Assembly: GCF_000769915.1 (NCBI RefSeq)
Contig: NZ_JRLV01000005.1
Coordinates: forward strand, 124,001-188,000
From: Flavobacterium beibuense F44-8
GTDB lineage: Bacteria; Bacteroidota; Bacteroidia; Flavobacteriales; Flavobacteriaceae
Reading direction: 5' to 3'
Length of the DNA: 64,000 bases
The translations under genes were made by a program, and so were the position numbers. Below are positions 43,218-50,871 of the stretch, one piece after another. Below the pieces are notes generated by a model. The model was given only the letters and a program-made list of their open reading frames with translations, was not told the origin of the DNA and searched no databases. The first letter of the stretch is position 1; each line of letters starts with the position of its first letter.

Positions 43218-44477
43218 ATGTCAAATATAAAATCAGCGCTACTGGGAGTAGCCGTTGGAGATGCTCTTGGGGTGCCTGTAGAATTTTTAGAGCGTAGGGT
43301 ATTAAAGGATAATCCTGTAACCGATATGAAAGGATACGGGACACACAACCAGCCACCGGGTACTTTTTCAGACGACAGTTCACTTACTTTTTGCCTTGCA
43401 GAAGCCCTTACAGAAAAGTATGATCTTAACAGCATAGCCGAAAATTTTTTAAAATGGTTGTATGAAGGATACTGGACAGCACACGGAAATGTATTTGATA
43501 TAGGAATAGCTACCAGGGAGGCTTTGATTCGTTTTAAGAAAGGTTGTGAACCACAACATGCCGGAGGATTTGAGGAATACTCAAACGGAAACGGTTCGTT
43601 AATGCGTATACTGCCTTTACTTTTTTATATTCAGGATAAGCCTGTAGAAGAGCGTTATCGTATTATTAAAGAAGTATCATCCATAACACACGGTCACGTA
43701 CGTTCGGTTATAGCCTGTTTTTACTATTTGGAGTTTGCGCGTCATTTAAACCGTACTACCGACCTTACTTATATTTACAGTGTTGTACAAAGGGAGGTTA
43801 ATGAACTATTGGTGAAAAAAGAGATAAATCCCGCAGAGATAACTGTTTTTGAAAGGCTTTTAAAATATGATATATATAGGTTGCAGGAAGATGAAATACA
43901 AAGTTCAGGATATGTGGTACATACTCTTGAAGCATCGATATGGTGTTTAATGACAACAAAGAACTATAAAGATGCTGTGTTGAAAGCTGTAAATTTGGGT
44001 AGTGATACCGATACTACCGCTGCAGTTACAGGCGGACTTGCAGGATTGTTGTATGGTGAGGAAACAATACCTTCACAATGGCTTAGCTTACTTGCTAAAC
44101 GCCTATTTATTGAAGACCTGGCAGAACGTTTGGAAAAGGGTTTACAGATACAAAAATCTCATTTTATAGCAGAGCTTAAGTACCGCACCACAGAAGAAGG
44201 GGGAAGGAAAAGCTGTTCTCATAGTGGTTACAGACCTGCATTAAAATTTGCTTTTGATGCTATGATAACTACAGGGGTACAGTATTTTTTAGATAAAGAA
44301 AAAGTATATCCTGGAGAAACTGTAAAGGCAGCTATAGGTATTATTGCTTTTCCTTATTTTGAAAAAAGACTTGAGGTAGGAATGGATTTTGATTTTAGGA
44401 AAGGAGACCTGATTATTGGAACTGGTGTTATAATTGAGATTACAGATAAAAGTCTTGAAAAACCAAAAACTCCTTAA
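43218..44477 (+). CDS. ADP-ribosylglycohydrolase fused to EF-Tu domain-III-like barrel
   Basis: A 419-residue protein of two parts. Residues 1 to about 308 are an ADP-ribosylglycohydrolase (ARH/DraG, all-helical, two Mg ions): GVAVGDALGVPVEF at 10-23, the metal motif SDDSS at 51-55 (usual SDDT), and GSDTDTTAAVTGGLAG at 261-276. Residues about 316-408 match the third beta-barrel of elongation factor Tu: AELKYRTTEEGGR, HSGYRPAL, YPGETVKA, FDFRKGDLIIGTGVI. ARH enzymes remove ADP-ribose from proteins or other acceptors. The EF-Tu-like part may bring it to a target. Single gene; no toxin gene adjoins. Confidence 0.88.
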   Translation: MSNIKSALLGVAVGDALGVPVEFLERRVLKDNPVTDMKGYGTHNQPPGTFSDDSSLTFCLAEALTEKYDLNSIAENFLKWLYEGYWTAHGNVFDIGIATREALIRFKKGCEPQHAGGFEEYSNGNGSLMRILPLLFYIQDKPVEERYRIIKEVSSITHGHVRSVIACFYYLEFARHLNRTTDLTYIYSVVQREVNELLVKKEINPAEITVFERLLKYDIYRLQEDEIQSSGYVVHTLEASIWCLMTTKNYKDAVLKAVNLGSDTDTTAAVTGGLAGLLYGEETIPSQWLSLLAKRLFIEDLAERLEKGLQIQKSHFIAELKYRTTEEGGRKSCSHSGYRPALKFAFDAMITTGVQYFLDKEKVYPGETVKAAIGIIAFPYFEKRLEVGMDFDFRKGDLIIGTGVIIEITDKSLEKPKTP

Positions 44478-44499
44478 AGCATGCTTTAAGGAGTTTTTG
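44467..44499 (+). terminator. Terminator overlapping the ADP-ribosylglycohydrolase stop
   Basis: Perfect 14-bp arms AAACTCCTTAAAGC / GCTTTAAGGAGTTT around AT, then TTG. The left arm includes the last codons and the stop codon. Confidence 0.9.
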
Positions 44500-44518
44500 T
44501 ATTACTCTTGTTTACTTG

Positions 44519-45460
44519 TTATGCTTCGGGAGTAAGTTGTTCCGGAGTTTGGTTCTCGCTGTCGGTGTCTTCGTCTTCTTTTTTCTTTTTGCCTGTAATA
44601 CGTCTGTATATTGCTCCAAAGAATGCTATAAGACCTATAACGATAAACTTACCAAACTTAGCAATTACTGCAAAGAAACCTACTTTTGCCAGTACTTTAC
44701 CGGCTACAAGTCCGCCAATAGTCCATGCAGCTACTTCGTCTACAGAAGGGTCGAAATCTTTGTACTTATATCCGTCGTTAAACTCTACTATGTTTAATAC
44801 CTGAGGAATATCCTGTTGTACAATACCCAAATCTTCCATTGAACCGATAGCGTTTAATACCAGTACACCTTTTCTACCCAGTACCCTTACATTGTAGTTT
44901 AAGGTATGTATGGAATCTGTTCCAAATTGTATTTCCTTTGCCCAATGCAATATTTTTCTGTCTTTGTCATAGTAAGGAGGAGTAGCCCATCCTATTAAAT
45001 CAATAGGATCGTAACCCATTGTCACTCTGCTTTTACTGGCTTCACGGGTTTCTTCTTTCATTTCTTTTAATAGGTAGGTATAGTCAATATCATCGGCATC
45101 ATCATCTTTTACGTATCCAATTTCATCATACATAATGTTAAAAACATATCCATGATCGCTTAATACGCCATATTTTTCGGGCATAATAAGCCCCATGGTC
45201 ATATCTTCTTCATCAGGATTTCCCCATAAGTCTACCAGTACATGTTTAGATTGTTCTGCATCCAGATACTTAAAGCCTTGGGGTACATTAATTGCACCAA
45301 CCCCATTTTTAAGTTCAATTTTTCCATACTGATAGGTGTATGAATTTTCAATAGAGTCGTAAACAGCCTGTATTTCTGCTTCGGTTGGTTCTGTTTCCTG
45401 TGCATGAACAGCAGCAGATAACATAGTGACCATAAGGGCACTCATAAATTTTTTGATCAT
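44519..45460 (-). CDS. DUF2167 exported membrane protein
   Basis: A 313-residue protein: signal peptide MIKKFMSALMVTMLSAAVHAQ, a DUF2167 domain (GKIELKNGVGAINVPQGFKYLDAEQSK, LGLIMP-like MGLIMPEKYG, VTMGYDPIDLIGWATPPYYD), then a C-terminal hydrophobic hairpin (AAWTIGGLVAGKVLAKVGFF, FIVIGLIAFFGAIY) and an acidic tail. DUF2167 proteins are predicted inner-membrane proteins with a periplasmic domain; function unknown. Single gene, convergent with the ADP-ribosylglycohydrolase gene. Confidence 0.87.
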   Translation of the reverse strand: MIKKFMSALMVTMLSAAVHAQETEPTEAEIQAVYDSIENSYTYQYGKIELKNGVGAINVPQGFKYLDAEQSKHVLVDLWGNPDEEDMTMGLIMPEKYGVLSDHGYVFNIMYDEIGYVKDDDADDIDYTYLLKEMKEETREASKSRVTMGYDPIDLIGWATPPYYDKDRKILHWAKEIQFGTDSIHTLNYNVRVLGRKGVLVLNAIGSMEDLGIVQQDIPQVLNIVEFNDGYKYKDFDPSVDEVAAWTIGGLVAGKVLAKVGFFAVIAKFGKFIVIGLIAFFGAIYRRITGKKKKEDEDTDSENQTPEQLTPEA

Positions 45461-45594
45461 TTTTTTGTAATTGGTTTGTTTGAACGGCTAATATAATTAT
45501 TAAGTTTTTTTTAACAAATATTAATATGCGTTGGGGTTTTCTTTTTAATTAGTTTTGAATCATCTAATCTTTTTTATGAGGATTTATTAATAAT

Positions 45595-46059
45595 ATGCTT
45601 TTAACCGATAAAGAATACCTGCTTGAAAAGTTTCCTGGGAAAGGAGGGTGGACCTATGCCGCGCTACCGGAAATAAAACCTAACGGCGATATGCCTTTTG
45701 GCCTGGTTAAGGTAAGGGGCAGTATTGATGGTTATGAAATAAATAGTTATCACCTTATGCCTATGGGTAATGGTAATCTGTTTTTGCCTGTTAAGGCTGA
45801 AGTACGTAAAAAGATAAAAAAACAGGCAGGCGATTATGTACATATTACATTATATAGGGATGATAGCGAATTTGAAATACCGGAAGAAATTTTACAATGC
45901 CTTAAACTTGAGCCCGAAGCAGAGGTAAAATTCATGAAATACAAAAAAGGGGAGCAAAAAAAATTTACGGACTGGATTTATGCTGCCAAAAAAGAGGAAA
46001 CAAAAGCCGACCGCATCGCAAAAATGCTGCAAATGCTGGATAAAGGCGAAATGTTATAA
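45595..46059 (+). CDS. DUF1905/YdeI-like protein
   Basis: A 154-residue soluble protein. Residues about 15-95 form a DUF1905 beta-barrel (GWTYAALPEIKP, GLVKVRGSIDGYEINSYHLMPMGNGNLFLPVKAEVRKKI, GDYVHITLYRDD). Residues about 100-150 are the YdeI/OmdA-type C-terminal helices (KKFTDWIYAAKKEETKADRIAKMLQML). It is related in its tail to the YdeI-like protein at 10861-11436. Biochemical role unknown. Single gene. Confidence 0.82.
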   Translation: MLLTDKEYLLEKFPGKGGWTYAALPEIKPNGDMPFGLVKVRGSIDGYEINSYHLMPMGNGNLFLPVKAEVRKKIKKQAGDYVHITLYRDDSEFEIPEEILQCLKLEPEAEVKFMKYKKGEQKKFTDWIYAAKKEETKADRIAKMLQMLDKGEML

Positions 46060-46141
46060 ATTTCATAAAAGTTTGAAATTTCCTTTATTATTGCGACTTT
46101 TTTCAAGAATATTGCCCGTTATATTGTATTCCAAATGTTAA

Positions 46142-46176
46142 AATTTAAGTTTTTTTTTGCATGTTAAACTTAAATT
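46142..46176 (+). promoter_or_regulatory. Inverted repeat spanning the ECF sigma promoter
   Basis: Perfect 11-bp arms AATTTAAGTTT (46142-46152) and AAACTTAAATT (46166-46176) flank 13 bases that contain the -33 TTTG; the right arm ends four bases before the -7 box. The position suits a repressor or activator operator. Factor unknown. Confidence 0.5.
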
Positions 46177-46188
46177 CCTTTATATTTG
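46156..46188 (+). promoter_or_regulatory. Promoter of the ECF sigma gene
   Basis: TTTG at 46156-46159, a 21-base spacer and TATATTTG at 46181-46188. Leader about 110 nt, with a small hairpin AGAAAC/GTTTCT near 46243-46258. Confidence 0.65.
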
Positions 46189-46304
46189 GGATATAATTAA
46201 TTCAAAATTAACATTGCCTATAGAAAAAATTACTTTTTAGAAAAGAAACCCAGTTTCTGATTATTTATTGAGAACCCAAATTCAAAAAACTAAAAAGTAT
46301 TGCT

Positions 46305-46889
46305 ATGGCTAATGTTGTAATCCCAGATGCCGTATTGGTTAAGAACTATATGTGCGGCGACGAAAATGCTCTTGCCTGTTTAATTAACAGACACCAATCA
46401 AAAATTTACGGTTTTATCTACTCTAAAGTGACTGACAGGGATATTGCAGACGATATCTTTCAGGATACTTTTATCAAGGTAATTAAAACCCTTAAGTCTA
46501 ACGCTTATAACGAAGAGGGTAAGTTTCTTCCGTGGGTAATGCGTATTTCGCATAACCTTATTGTGGACCACTTCAGGAGAAACAAAAAGATGCCTATGCA
46601 CCGTGAAACGGAAGAGTTCTCTATTTTCTCTATTATGACCGATGATAGTCCTAATATTGAAAGTATGCTAATCACAAATCAGGTTGAAAGTGATTTGAAA
46701 AAAATGATTGAAGAACTTCCTGATGATCAGAAAGAGGTACTTCAAATGAGAATATACCAGGATCTTAGCTTTAAGGAAATAGCTGATTTGACTGACGTAA
46801 GCATTAATACTGCGTTAGGTAGAATGAGGTATGCACTTATGAATTTGAGAAAACTGATTGAAAAAAATAAAATAATTTTGACAAATTAA
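46305..46889 (+). CDS. ECF RNA polymerase sigma factor
   Basis: A 194-residue ECF sigma factor. Region 2: LACLINRHQSKIYGFIYSKV, DDIFQDTFIKVIKTL and the melting/-10 helix FLPWVMRISHNLIVDHFRR. Region 4: ELPDDQKEVLQMRIYQDLSFKEIADLTDVSINTALGRMRYAL. No anti-sigma gene adjoins; instead a 48-residue gene follows after 51 bases. Its promoter is of the housekeeping type and is overlapped by a long inverted repeat, suggesting control at transcription rather than by a partner protein. Target genes unknown. Confidence 0.95.
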   Translation: MANVVIPDAVLVKNYMCGDENALACLINRHQSKIYGFIYSKVTDRDIADDIFQDTFIKVIKTLKSNAYNEEGKFLPWVMRISHNLIVDHFRRNKKMPMHRETEEFSIFSIMTDDSPNIESMLITNQVESDLKKMIEELPDDQKEVLQMRIYQDLSFKEIADLTDVSINTALGRMRYALMNLRKLIEKNKIILTN

Positions 46890-46940
46890 ACAATATAGGG
46901 GCTTCGTTTTGCGTTGTATAGAAAATTAAGTACAAAATAC

Positions 46941-47087
46941 ATGGCAAAACTTTACTCTAAAAAGAAACAAGAAGCTCCGGAAATGTTACCAAAAAAAGAA
47001 ACAATAGCGTTTTTACTTAACTATTCAAAAGCATTAAAAATAGTTAAGACCTCAGGTAATCTTACTTTTGAGAGCATCGCTAATTAA
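46941..47087 (+). CDS. 48-residue protein downstream of the ECF sigma gene
   Basis: ATG at 46941 opens 48 codons ended by TAA at 47085-47087. The product is MAKLYSKKKQEAPEMLPKK followed by ETIAFLLNYSKALKIVKT and a short polar tail. The first 19 residues are basic and probably unstructured; the rest is predicted as one amphipathic helix (AFLLNYSKALKIV). No signal peptide, cysteine or known domain. It shares the sigma gene transcript and is followed directly by a strong terminator, so it is a real part of the operon. A sigma-binding or regulatory role is inference. Confidence 0.75.
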   Translation: MAKLYSKKKQEAPEMLPKKETIAFLLNYSKALKIVKTSGNLTFESIAN

Positions 47088-47090
47088 TAA

Positions 47091-47125
47091 AAAGAAGTCC
47101 CGTTTTTTAACGGGACTTCTTTTTA
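47091..47125. terminator. Bidirectional terminator after the ECF operon
   Basis: Thirteen-base-pair stem AAGAAGTCCCGTT / AACGGGACTTCTT, loop TTTT, with A-run and T-run flanks. The right arm lies in the 3' end of nth. Confidence 0.92.
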
Positions 47126-47766
47126 TTATACTCATCTATTACTGTTTTCCGCCCGATGGTGCGGGTAATAATATCTTTTTCTAAATTCCATCCGCGGGCA
47201 GGGGAGTATTCCCTACCATACCATATTATTTGAAGGTGCAGATCGTTCCATAATTCTTCCGGGAACAGCCTTTTTGCATCTTTTTCTGTTTGCTCTACGC
47301 TTTTTCCGTTACTAAAGCCCCATCGGTACATTAATCTGTGTATATGAGTGTCCACAGGAAATGCCGGTATACCAAATGCCTGTGACATTACTACACTTGC
47401 TGTTTTATGGCCTACAGCCGGCAGTTCTTCGAGATCTGCAAAGTTTGCCGGAACCTCTCCGTTATGTTTAGCTATCAATATTTCCGATAGTCCGTGTATG
47501 CCTTTTGCCTTCATTGGCGAAAGTCCTACCGGTTTAATTATTTCCCTTATTTCCTCAACGGTTAGTTTAACCATGTCATAAGGGTTATCGGCACGCTCAA
47601 AAAGCAGAGGGGTGATTTGGTTTACTCTCACATCGGTACTTTGTGCCGACATCAATACGGCAATAAGCAGAGTATAAGGGTCTTTATGGTCTAGTGGGAT
47701 AGGTATGGTTGGGTATATTTCCTTAAGGGTATCTATAGTGAACTGAACCTTTTCTGCTTTGGTCAT
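47107..47766 (-). CDS. nth: Endonuclease III, iron-sulfur ligands absent
   Basis: A 219-residue bifunctional DNA glycosylase/AP-lyase of base-excision repair. The helix-hairpin-helix reads LEELPAVGHKTASVV with catalytic Lys121, and catalytic Asp139 is in VDTHIHRLMYRWG; both are intact. The C-terminal region that in E. coli carries the four [4Fe-4S] cysteines has none (WYGREYSPARGWNLEKDI), and the whole protein is cysteine-free, so the cluster must be missing. Divergent from bcp with 36 bases between start codons. Confidence 0.94.
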   Translation of the reverse strand: MTKAEKVQFTIDTLKEIYPTIPIPLDHKDPYTLLIAVLMSAQSTDVRVNQITPLLFERADNPYDMVKLTVEEIREIIKPVGLSPMKAKGIHGLSEILIAKHNGEVPANFADLEELPAVGHKTASVVMSQAFGIPAFPVDTHIHRLMYRWGFSNGKSVEQTEKDAKRLFPEELWNDLHLQIIWYGREYSPARGWNLEKDIITRTIGRKTVIDEYNKKKSR

Positions 47767-47789
47767 TTTTATGTATTTTTATGAAAAAA

Positions 47790-47797
47790 CAAATATA
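47790..47797 (-). promoter_or_regulatory. Promoter -7 box of nth
   Basis: TATATTTG on the minus strand, exact consensus, in the 36-base nth/bcp gap; its upstream part must lie inside bcp. Confidence 0.5.
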
Positions 47798-47802
47798 CAC
47801 TT

Positions 47803-48255
47803 ATGATTACATTAAAAAAAGGAGATAAGGCACCTGACTTTTCGGGAGTTGACCAGGACGGAAACAAACATACACTAGCCGATTATAAAGGCAAAAAGCT
47901 GGTTGTTTTCTTTTACCCGAAGGCCAATACGCCGGGATGTACTGCCGAAGCCTGTGACTTAAGGGATAATTTTGAACGTTTTAAAGCCAATAACTACGAA
48001 CTTTTAGGGGTGAGTGCCGATTCGCAAAAGGCTCAGGGTAAGTTTAAGGATAAGTATGAGTTTCCTTTTCCGCTAATTGCCGATGAGGATAAAGCGGTAA
48101 TCAATGCCTTTGGGGTATGGGGACCTAAAAAGTTTATGGGTCGTGAGTACGACGGTATACACCGTACCACATTTGTAATAGATGAAAACGGTATTATTGA
48201 TGAGGTTATAGAAAAAGTAAAAACCAAGGCTCATGCCGAACAGATATTGAAATAA
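47803..48255 (+). CDS. bcp: Thioredoxin-dependent thiol peroxidase (PrxQ/BCP)
   Basis: A 150-residue atypical two-Cys peroxiredoxin that reduces hydroperoxides using thioredoxin. The active site is FYPKANTPGCTAEACDLRD, with peroxidatic Cys46 and resolving Cys51 five residues apart, the PrxQ-alpha arrangement. Catalytic Thr43 precedes it and the conserved Arg is in HRTTFVID. Length is normal. It has a terminator and is divergent from nth. Confidence 0.96.
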   Translation: MITLKKGDKAPDFSGVDQDGNKHTLADYKGKKLVVFFYPKANTPGCTAEACDLRDNFERFKANNYELLGVSADSQKAQGKFKDKYEFPFPLIADEDKAVINAFGVWGPKKFMGREYDGIHRTTFVIDENGIIDEVIEKVKTKAHAEQILK

Positions 48256-48282
48256 AAAAAGCAGCCAATAGGCTGCTTTTTT
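48255..48282. terminator. Bidirectional terminator after bcp
   Basis: AAAAAAGCAGCC / GGCTGCTTTTTT with loop AATA. Confidence 0.92.
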
Positions 48283-48284
48283 TA

Positions 48285-49676
48285 TTATTCTATTTTCTTT
48301 GCTTCATAATCTATGCCCTGTTCGGGTTGTTGTACCCTGTATTTAACAACTTTTCCTTCGCTGTCAAAAGTAAATTCATAACTAACTTCAGGACTGAAAC
48401 CGTCAACAATGAATTTTGTTTGGGATACCGGTATAAGTTCAAGCTTTTCTTCCTGACCTACGGGAACATAAATTTTACCGTCCTCATAAATAATTTCCTT
48501 TGTTTTACCGGTTTCGGTTACATATTTTCCTGCGTATTGCTGTAGTGTACTATTATCTATTTTAACCTGTTTTTCAGGTTGCTGGTTGTAAAGTATACGC
48601 CTAATGTTTTTTACAGGTATTTCTGTTGTGGATAAGGCATTATTTTGAAGTACAATAATGGTTTTGTCATTATCTAAATGCCTTTCAATATAGGTTATAT
48701 AACCTCCCCAGCTACCGCTGTGTAAGGCTATTTTGCCATAATCGGGAGAATTGGTAAGCATCCACCCAAACCCATAATCAGTGCTTCTTTGTCCTGACAT
48801 TTCATAAGAGGAAAATATCATTTTTCTGTCATTATCATTAATGATTTCATCCCCATATAATGCCCTGTCCCATTTTAGTAAGTCTTCAAGGTTAGAGTTT
48901 ACCATTCCGTCACCCACTATACCGTCTAAATAAACCACATAAAAATCAGAACCAAACTCATCAGGAGTTACCTTTTTGTTTAATTCACGAGAGAAAAGAT
49001 AACCCGATGCATAGTTGTTTTTAGTTTCCGGCTTAAACCACCTTCTGTAAACAAAAGTATTATTCATTTTTAACGGTTTAAATATAACCTTATCAAGGTA
49101 TTCTCCATAGGATTGTTTGCTTATTCTTTCAATTATAGTAGCTAACAGTAAGTACCCTGTATTGCTGTATTCCCATTTTTCATTAGGAGAGAATAGTGGT
49201 GCAGGCTTCTGTTTTTCAAATGCTTTTATAACATCATCATTGGTTGCTATTTTACTTTTATCCCATTCTTTTGCCAGTAAATCCATATAGTCGGGTATTC
49301 CTCCTGTATGGGTTAAAAGATTTTTTATTGTTACATCGCCGTAAAACGAAAGCTCGGGAATGTATTTGCTTATTTTGTCGTCATAAGATAGTTTACCTTT
49401 TTTTTGTAACTGCACAATTCCCATGGCAGTAAATTGTTTTGAAACAGAGGCAAGCTCAAAACAGGTTTGTGTATTTAGTTTTTGTTGTGTTTTTTCGTTA
49501 GCCAGGCCATAACTTTTTTCAAAAACTACCTGTCCCTTTTCTGCTACCAGTATATTTCCGTTAAAAGCATTTTTTTGGTAAAGTTCATTAATGTAATTGT
49601 CTATTAATTCTTCCTTTTGAGCCAAAACTTTAAAGGAGCATGTTAAAAGCAAAAGAAGCATTATATTTTTTTTCAT
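48285..49676 (-). CDS. Exported serine hydrolase, class C beta-lactamase/esterase family
   Basis: A 463-residue exported protein: signal peptide MKKNIMLLLLLTCSFKVLAQ, then the penicillin-binding serine hydrolase fold with Ser77-x-x-Lys80 (ASVSKQFTA), the YxN motif YSNTGYLLLATIIE, and a HxG-like third motif LHSGSWGGYITYIE. The last 110 residues are a lipocalin-like or beta domain common in this group (YAGKYVTETGKTKEIIYEDGKI). Members are esterases, D-aminopeptidases or beta-lactamases; the substrate is not predictable. Single gene. Confidence 0.88.
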   Translation of the reverse strand: MKKNIMLLLLLTCSFKVLAQKEELIDNYINELYQKNAFNGNILVAEKGQVVFEKSYGLANEKTQQKLNTQTCFELASVSKQFTAMGIVQLQKKGKLSYDDKISKYIPELSFYGDVTIKNLLTHTGGIPDYMDLLAKEWDKSKIATNDDVIKAFEKQKPAPLFSPNEKWEYSNTGYLLLATIIERISKQSYGEYLDKVIFKPLKMNNTFVYRRWFKPETKNNYASGYLFSRELNKKVTPDEFGSDFYVVYLDGIVGDGMVNSNLEDLLKWDRALYGDEIINDNDRKMIFSSYEMSGQRSTDYGFGWMLTNSPDYGKIALHSGSWGGYITYIERHLDNDKTIIVLQNNALSTTEIPVKNIRRILYNQQPEKQVKIDNSTLQQYAGKYVTETGKTKEIIYEDGKIYVPVGQEEKLELIPVSQTKFIVDGFSPEVSYEFTFDSEGKVVKYRVQQPEQGIDYEAKKIE

Positions 49677-49741
49677 ACTAGTTGGATTGGTTTAATACAT
49701 AAACGGAAAGGTTGGATTATAATTATAAATACAACTTAGTA

Positions 49742-49768
49742 AAAAAGCAGCTTATAGGCTGCTTTTTA
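49742..49768. terminator. Terminator at the end of the transglutaminase-like gene
   Basis: AAAAAGCAGC / GCTGCTTTTT with loop TTATAG, overlapping the stop codon of the minus-strand gene ending at 49766. It has T-runs for both directions. Confidence 0.8.
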
Positions 49769-50788
49769 CTGAACTTTTACTTTAAAGCTAAGCATTCCGT
49801 ATATGCCTGAGTATATTGTTAATTCTCTTATTCTTTTGTCTTTAATAATATAATCAAAATTTAAAATACCATCAGAATATTTTACCTGATCGCTACTGTA
49901 TTTGATACGATTATCTTCGGGTTTAAAATTTGTATCTATTATTATTTGGTTCTGTCGGGGGTAGTCATCACTCACCTGTATTTTGAAGTGAATTGTATCG
50001 CCTACTTTTGCATTAATTATTCCTGATTCCGGACTTATAACTGTAAAGTATGGTATTGCCGGAGATGCATATAGAGGTAGGCTTTTATATTCCTCTTTAG
50101 CATTAATGTATGTTGTATGCCTTATCCATTCAGGATCTGAAGGGAAATGGTTTAACAGCATCCTTTCATAAGGTGTGCACCAATAAGAGTAATTGCGCTC
50201 TTTTATAAATCCGGTCGGTTTCATGTTTTTATCTCTTGGACAGTGGCCTGCTCCCCATGTAACATCAAAATAATAGTACTGATTGTTTATTACAACAACA
50301 TTCCACGCATGGTCTATTTTTCCCAGTATTCCTATCTCTCTTTGAGACTGTTTTGTATATCCATTCACTATTGAGCTTTGTATGCCTGCTAACGAACACA
50401 TTTTTTTAAATAAAAAGGAATAGCCAAAACAAACTGCTTTTCTTTTGTTTATTATGTTTTTTAGAAACCTGTCTTCCCATTTAGCATATGCTTTACCATA
50501 GTCTTTTCCTTGTTTATGTTTAGGATATTTGACCTTAGTATCACCTTTATTGAAGGCTTTGTAGTCATATTCAATATTTTCGGTTATCCATATAAATATG
50601 GCCCGTACTTTTTCGAGGTCTGTAGTGCAGTGTTTGGTTAAATCACTAACTAATAAGGGTATATCGTTTTTGTATTCAGTATGAATAGCTATATTGTCAA
50701 TTGTATAATACGGATTATTTATGTCTTTTTGGCAATAACCCTTTAGGAAACAAAATAGTATGGTTATACTAAGTAGGAATTTTTTCAT
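49766..50788 (-). CDS. Exported transglutaminase-like cysteine protein
   Basis: A 340-residue exported protein: signal peptide MKKFLLSITILFCFLKGYCQ, then a transglutaminase-like (papain-related) core with Cys in KRKAVCFGYSFLFKKMC, His in KIDHAWNVVVI and Asp in YYFDVTWGAG, the full catalytic triad. The preceding region AIFIWITENIEYDY is typical of the family. The C-terminal 110 residues look like a beta-sandwich. Related proteins cleave or modify peptides in the envelope. Single gene between two hairpin terminators. Confidence 0.87.
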   Translation of the reverse strand: MKKFLLSITILFCFLKGYCQKDINNPYYTIDNIAIHTEYKNDIPLLVSDLTKHCTTDLEKVRAIFIWITENIEYDYKAFNKGDTKVKYPKHKQGKDYGKAYAKWEDRFLKNIINKRKAVCFGYSFLFKKMCSLAGIQSSIVNGYTKQSQREIGILGKIDHAWNVVVINNQYYYFDVTWGAGHCPRDKNMKPTGFIKERNYSYWCTPYERMLLNHFPSDPEWIRHTTYINAKEEYKSLPLYASPAIPYFTVISPESGIINAKVGDTIHFKIQVSDDYPRQNQIIIDTNFKPEDNRIKYSSDQVKYSDGILNFDYIIKDKRIRELTIYSGIYGMLSFKVKVQ

Positions 50789-50821
50789 TATGATTTAAGG
50801 TGCTGAAGCGTAAATATAAAT

Positions 50822-50855
50822 AAAAAAGCAGCTATATAATAGCTGCTTTTTTATT
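50822..50855. terminator. Bidirectional terminator hairpin
   Basis: Arms AGCAGCTAT / ATAGCTGCT around ATA, with flanking A-run and T-run. It follows (on the minus strand) the 489-residue-protein gene ending at 50872. Confidence 0.88.
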
Positions 50856-50871
50856 TATTGTACCATTTTAT

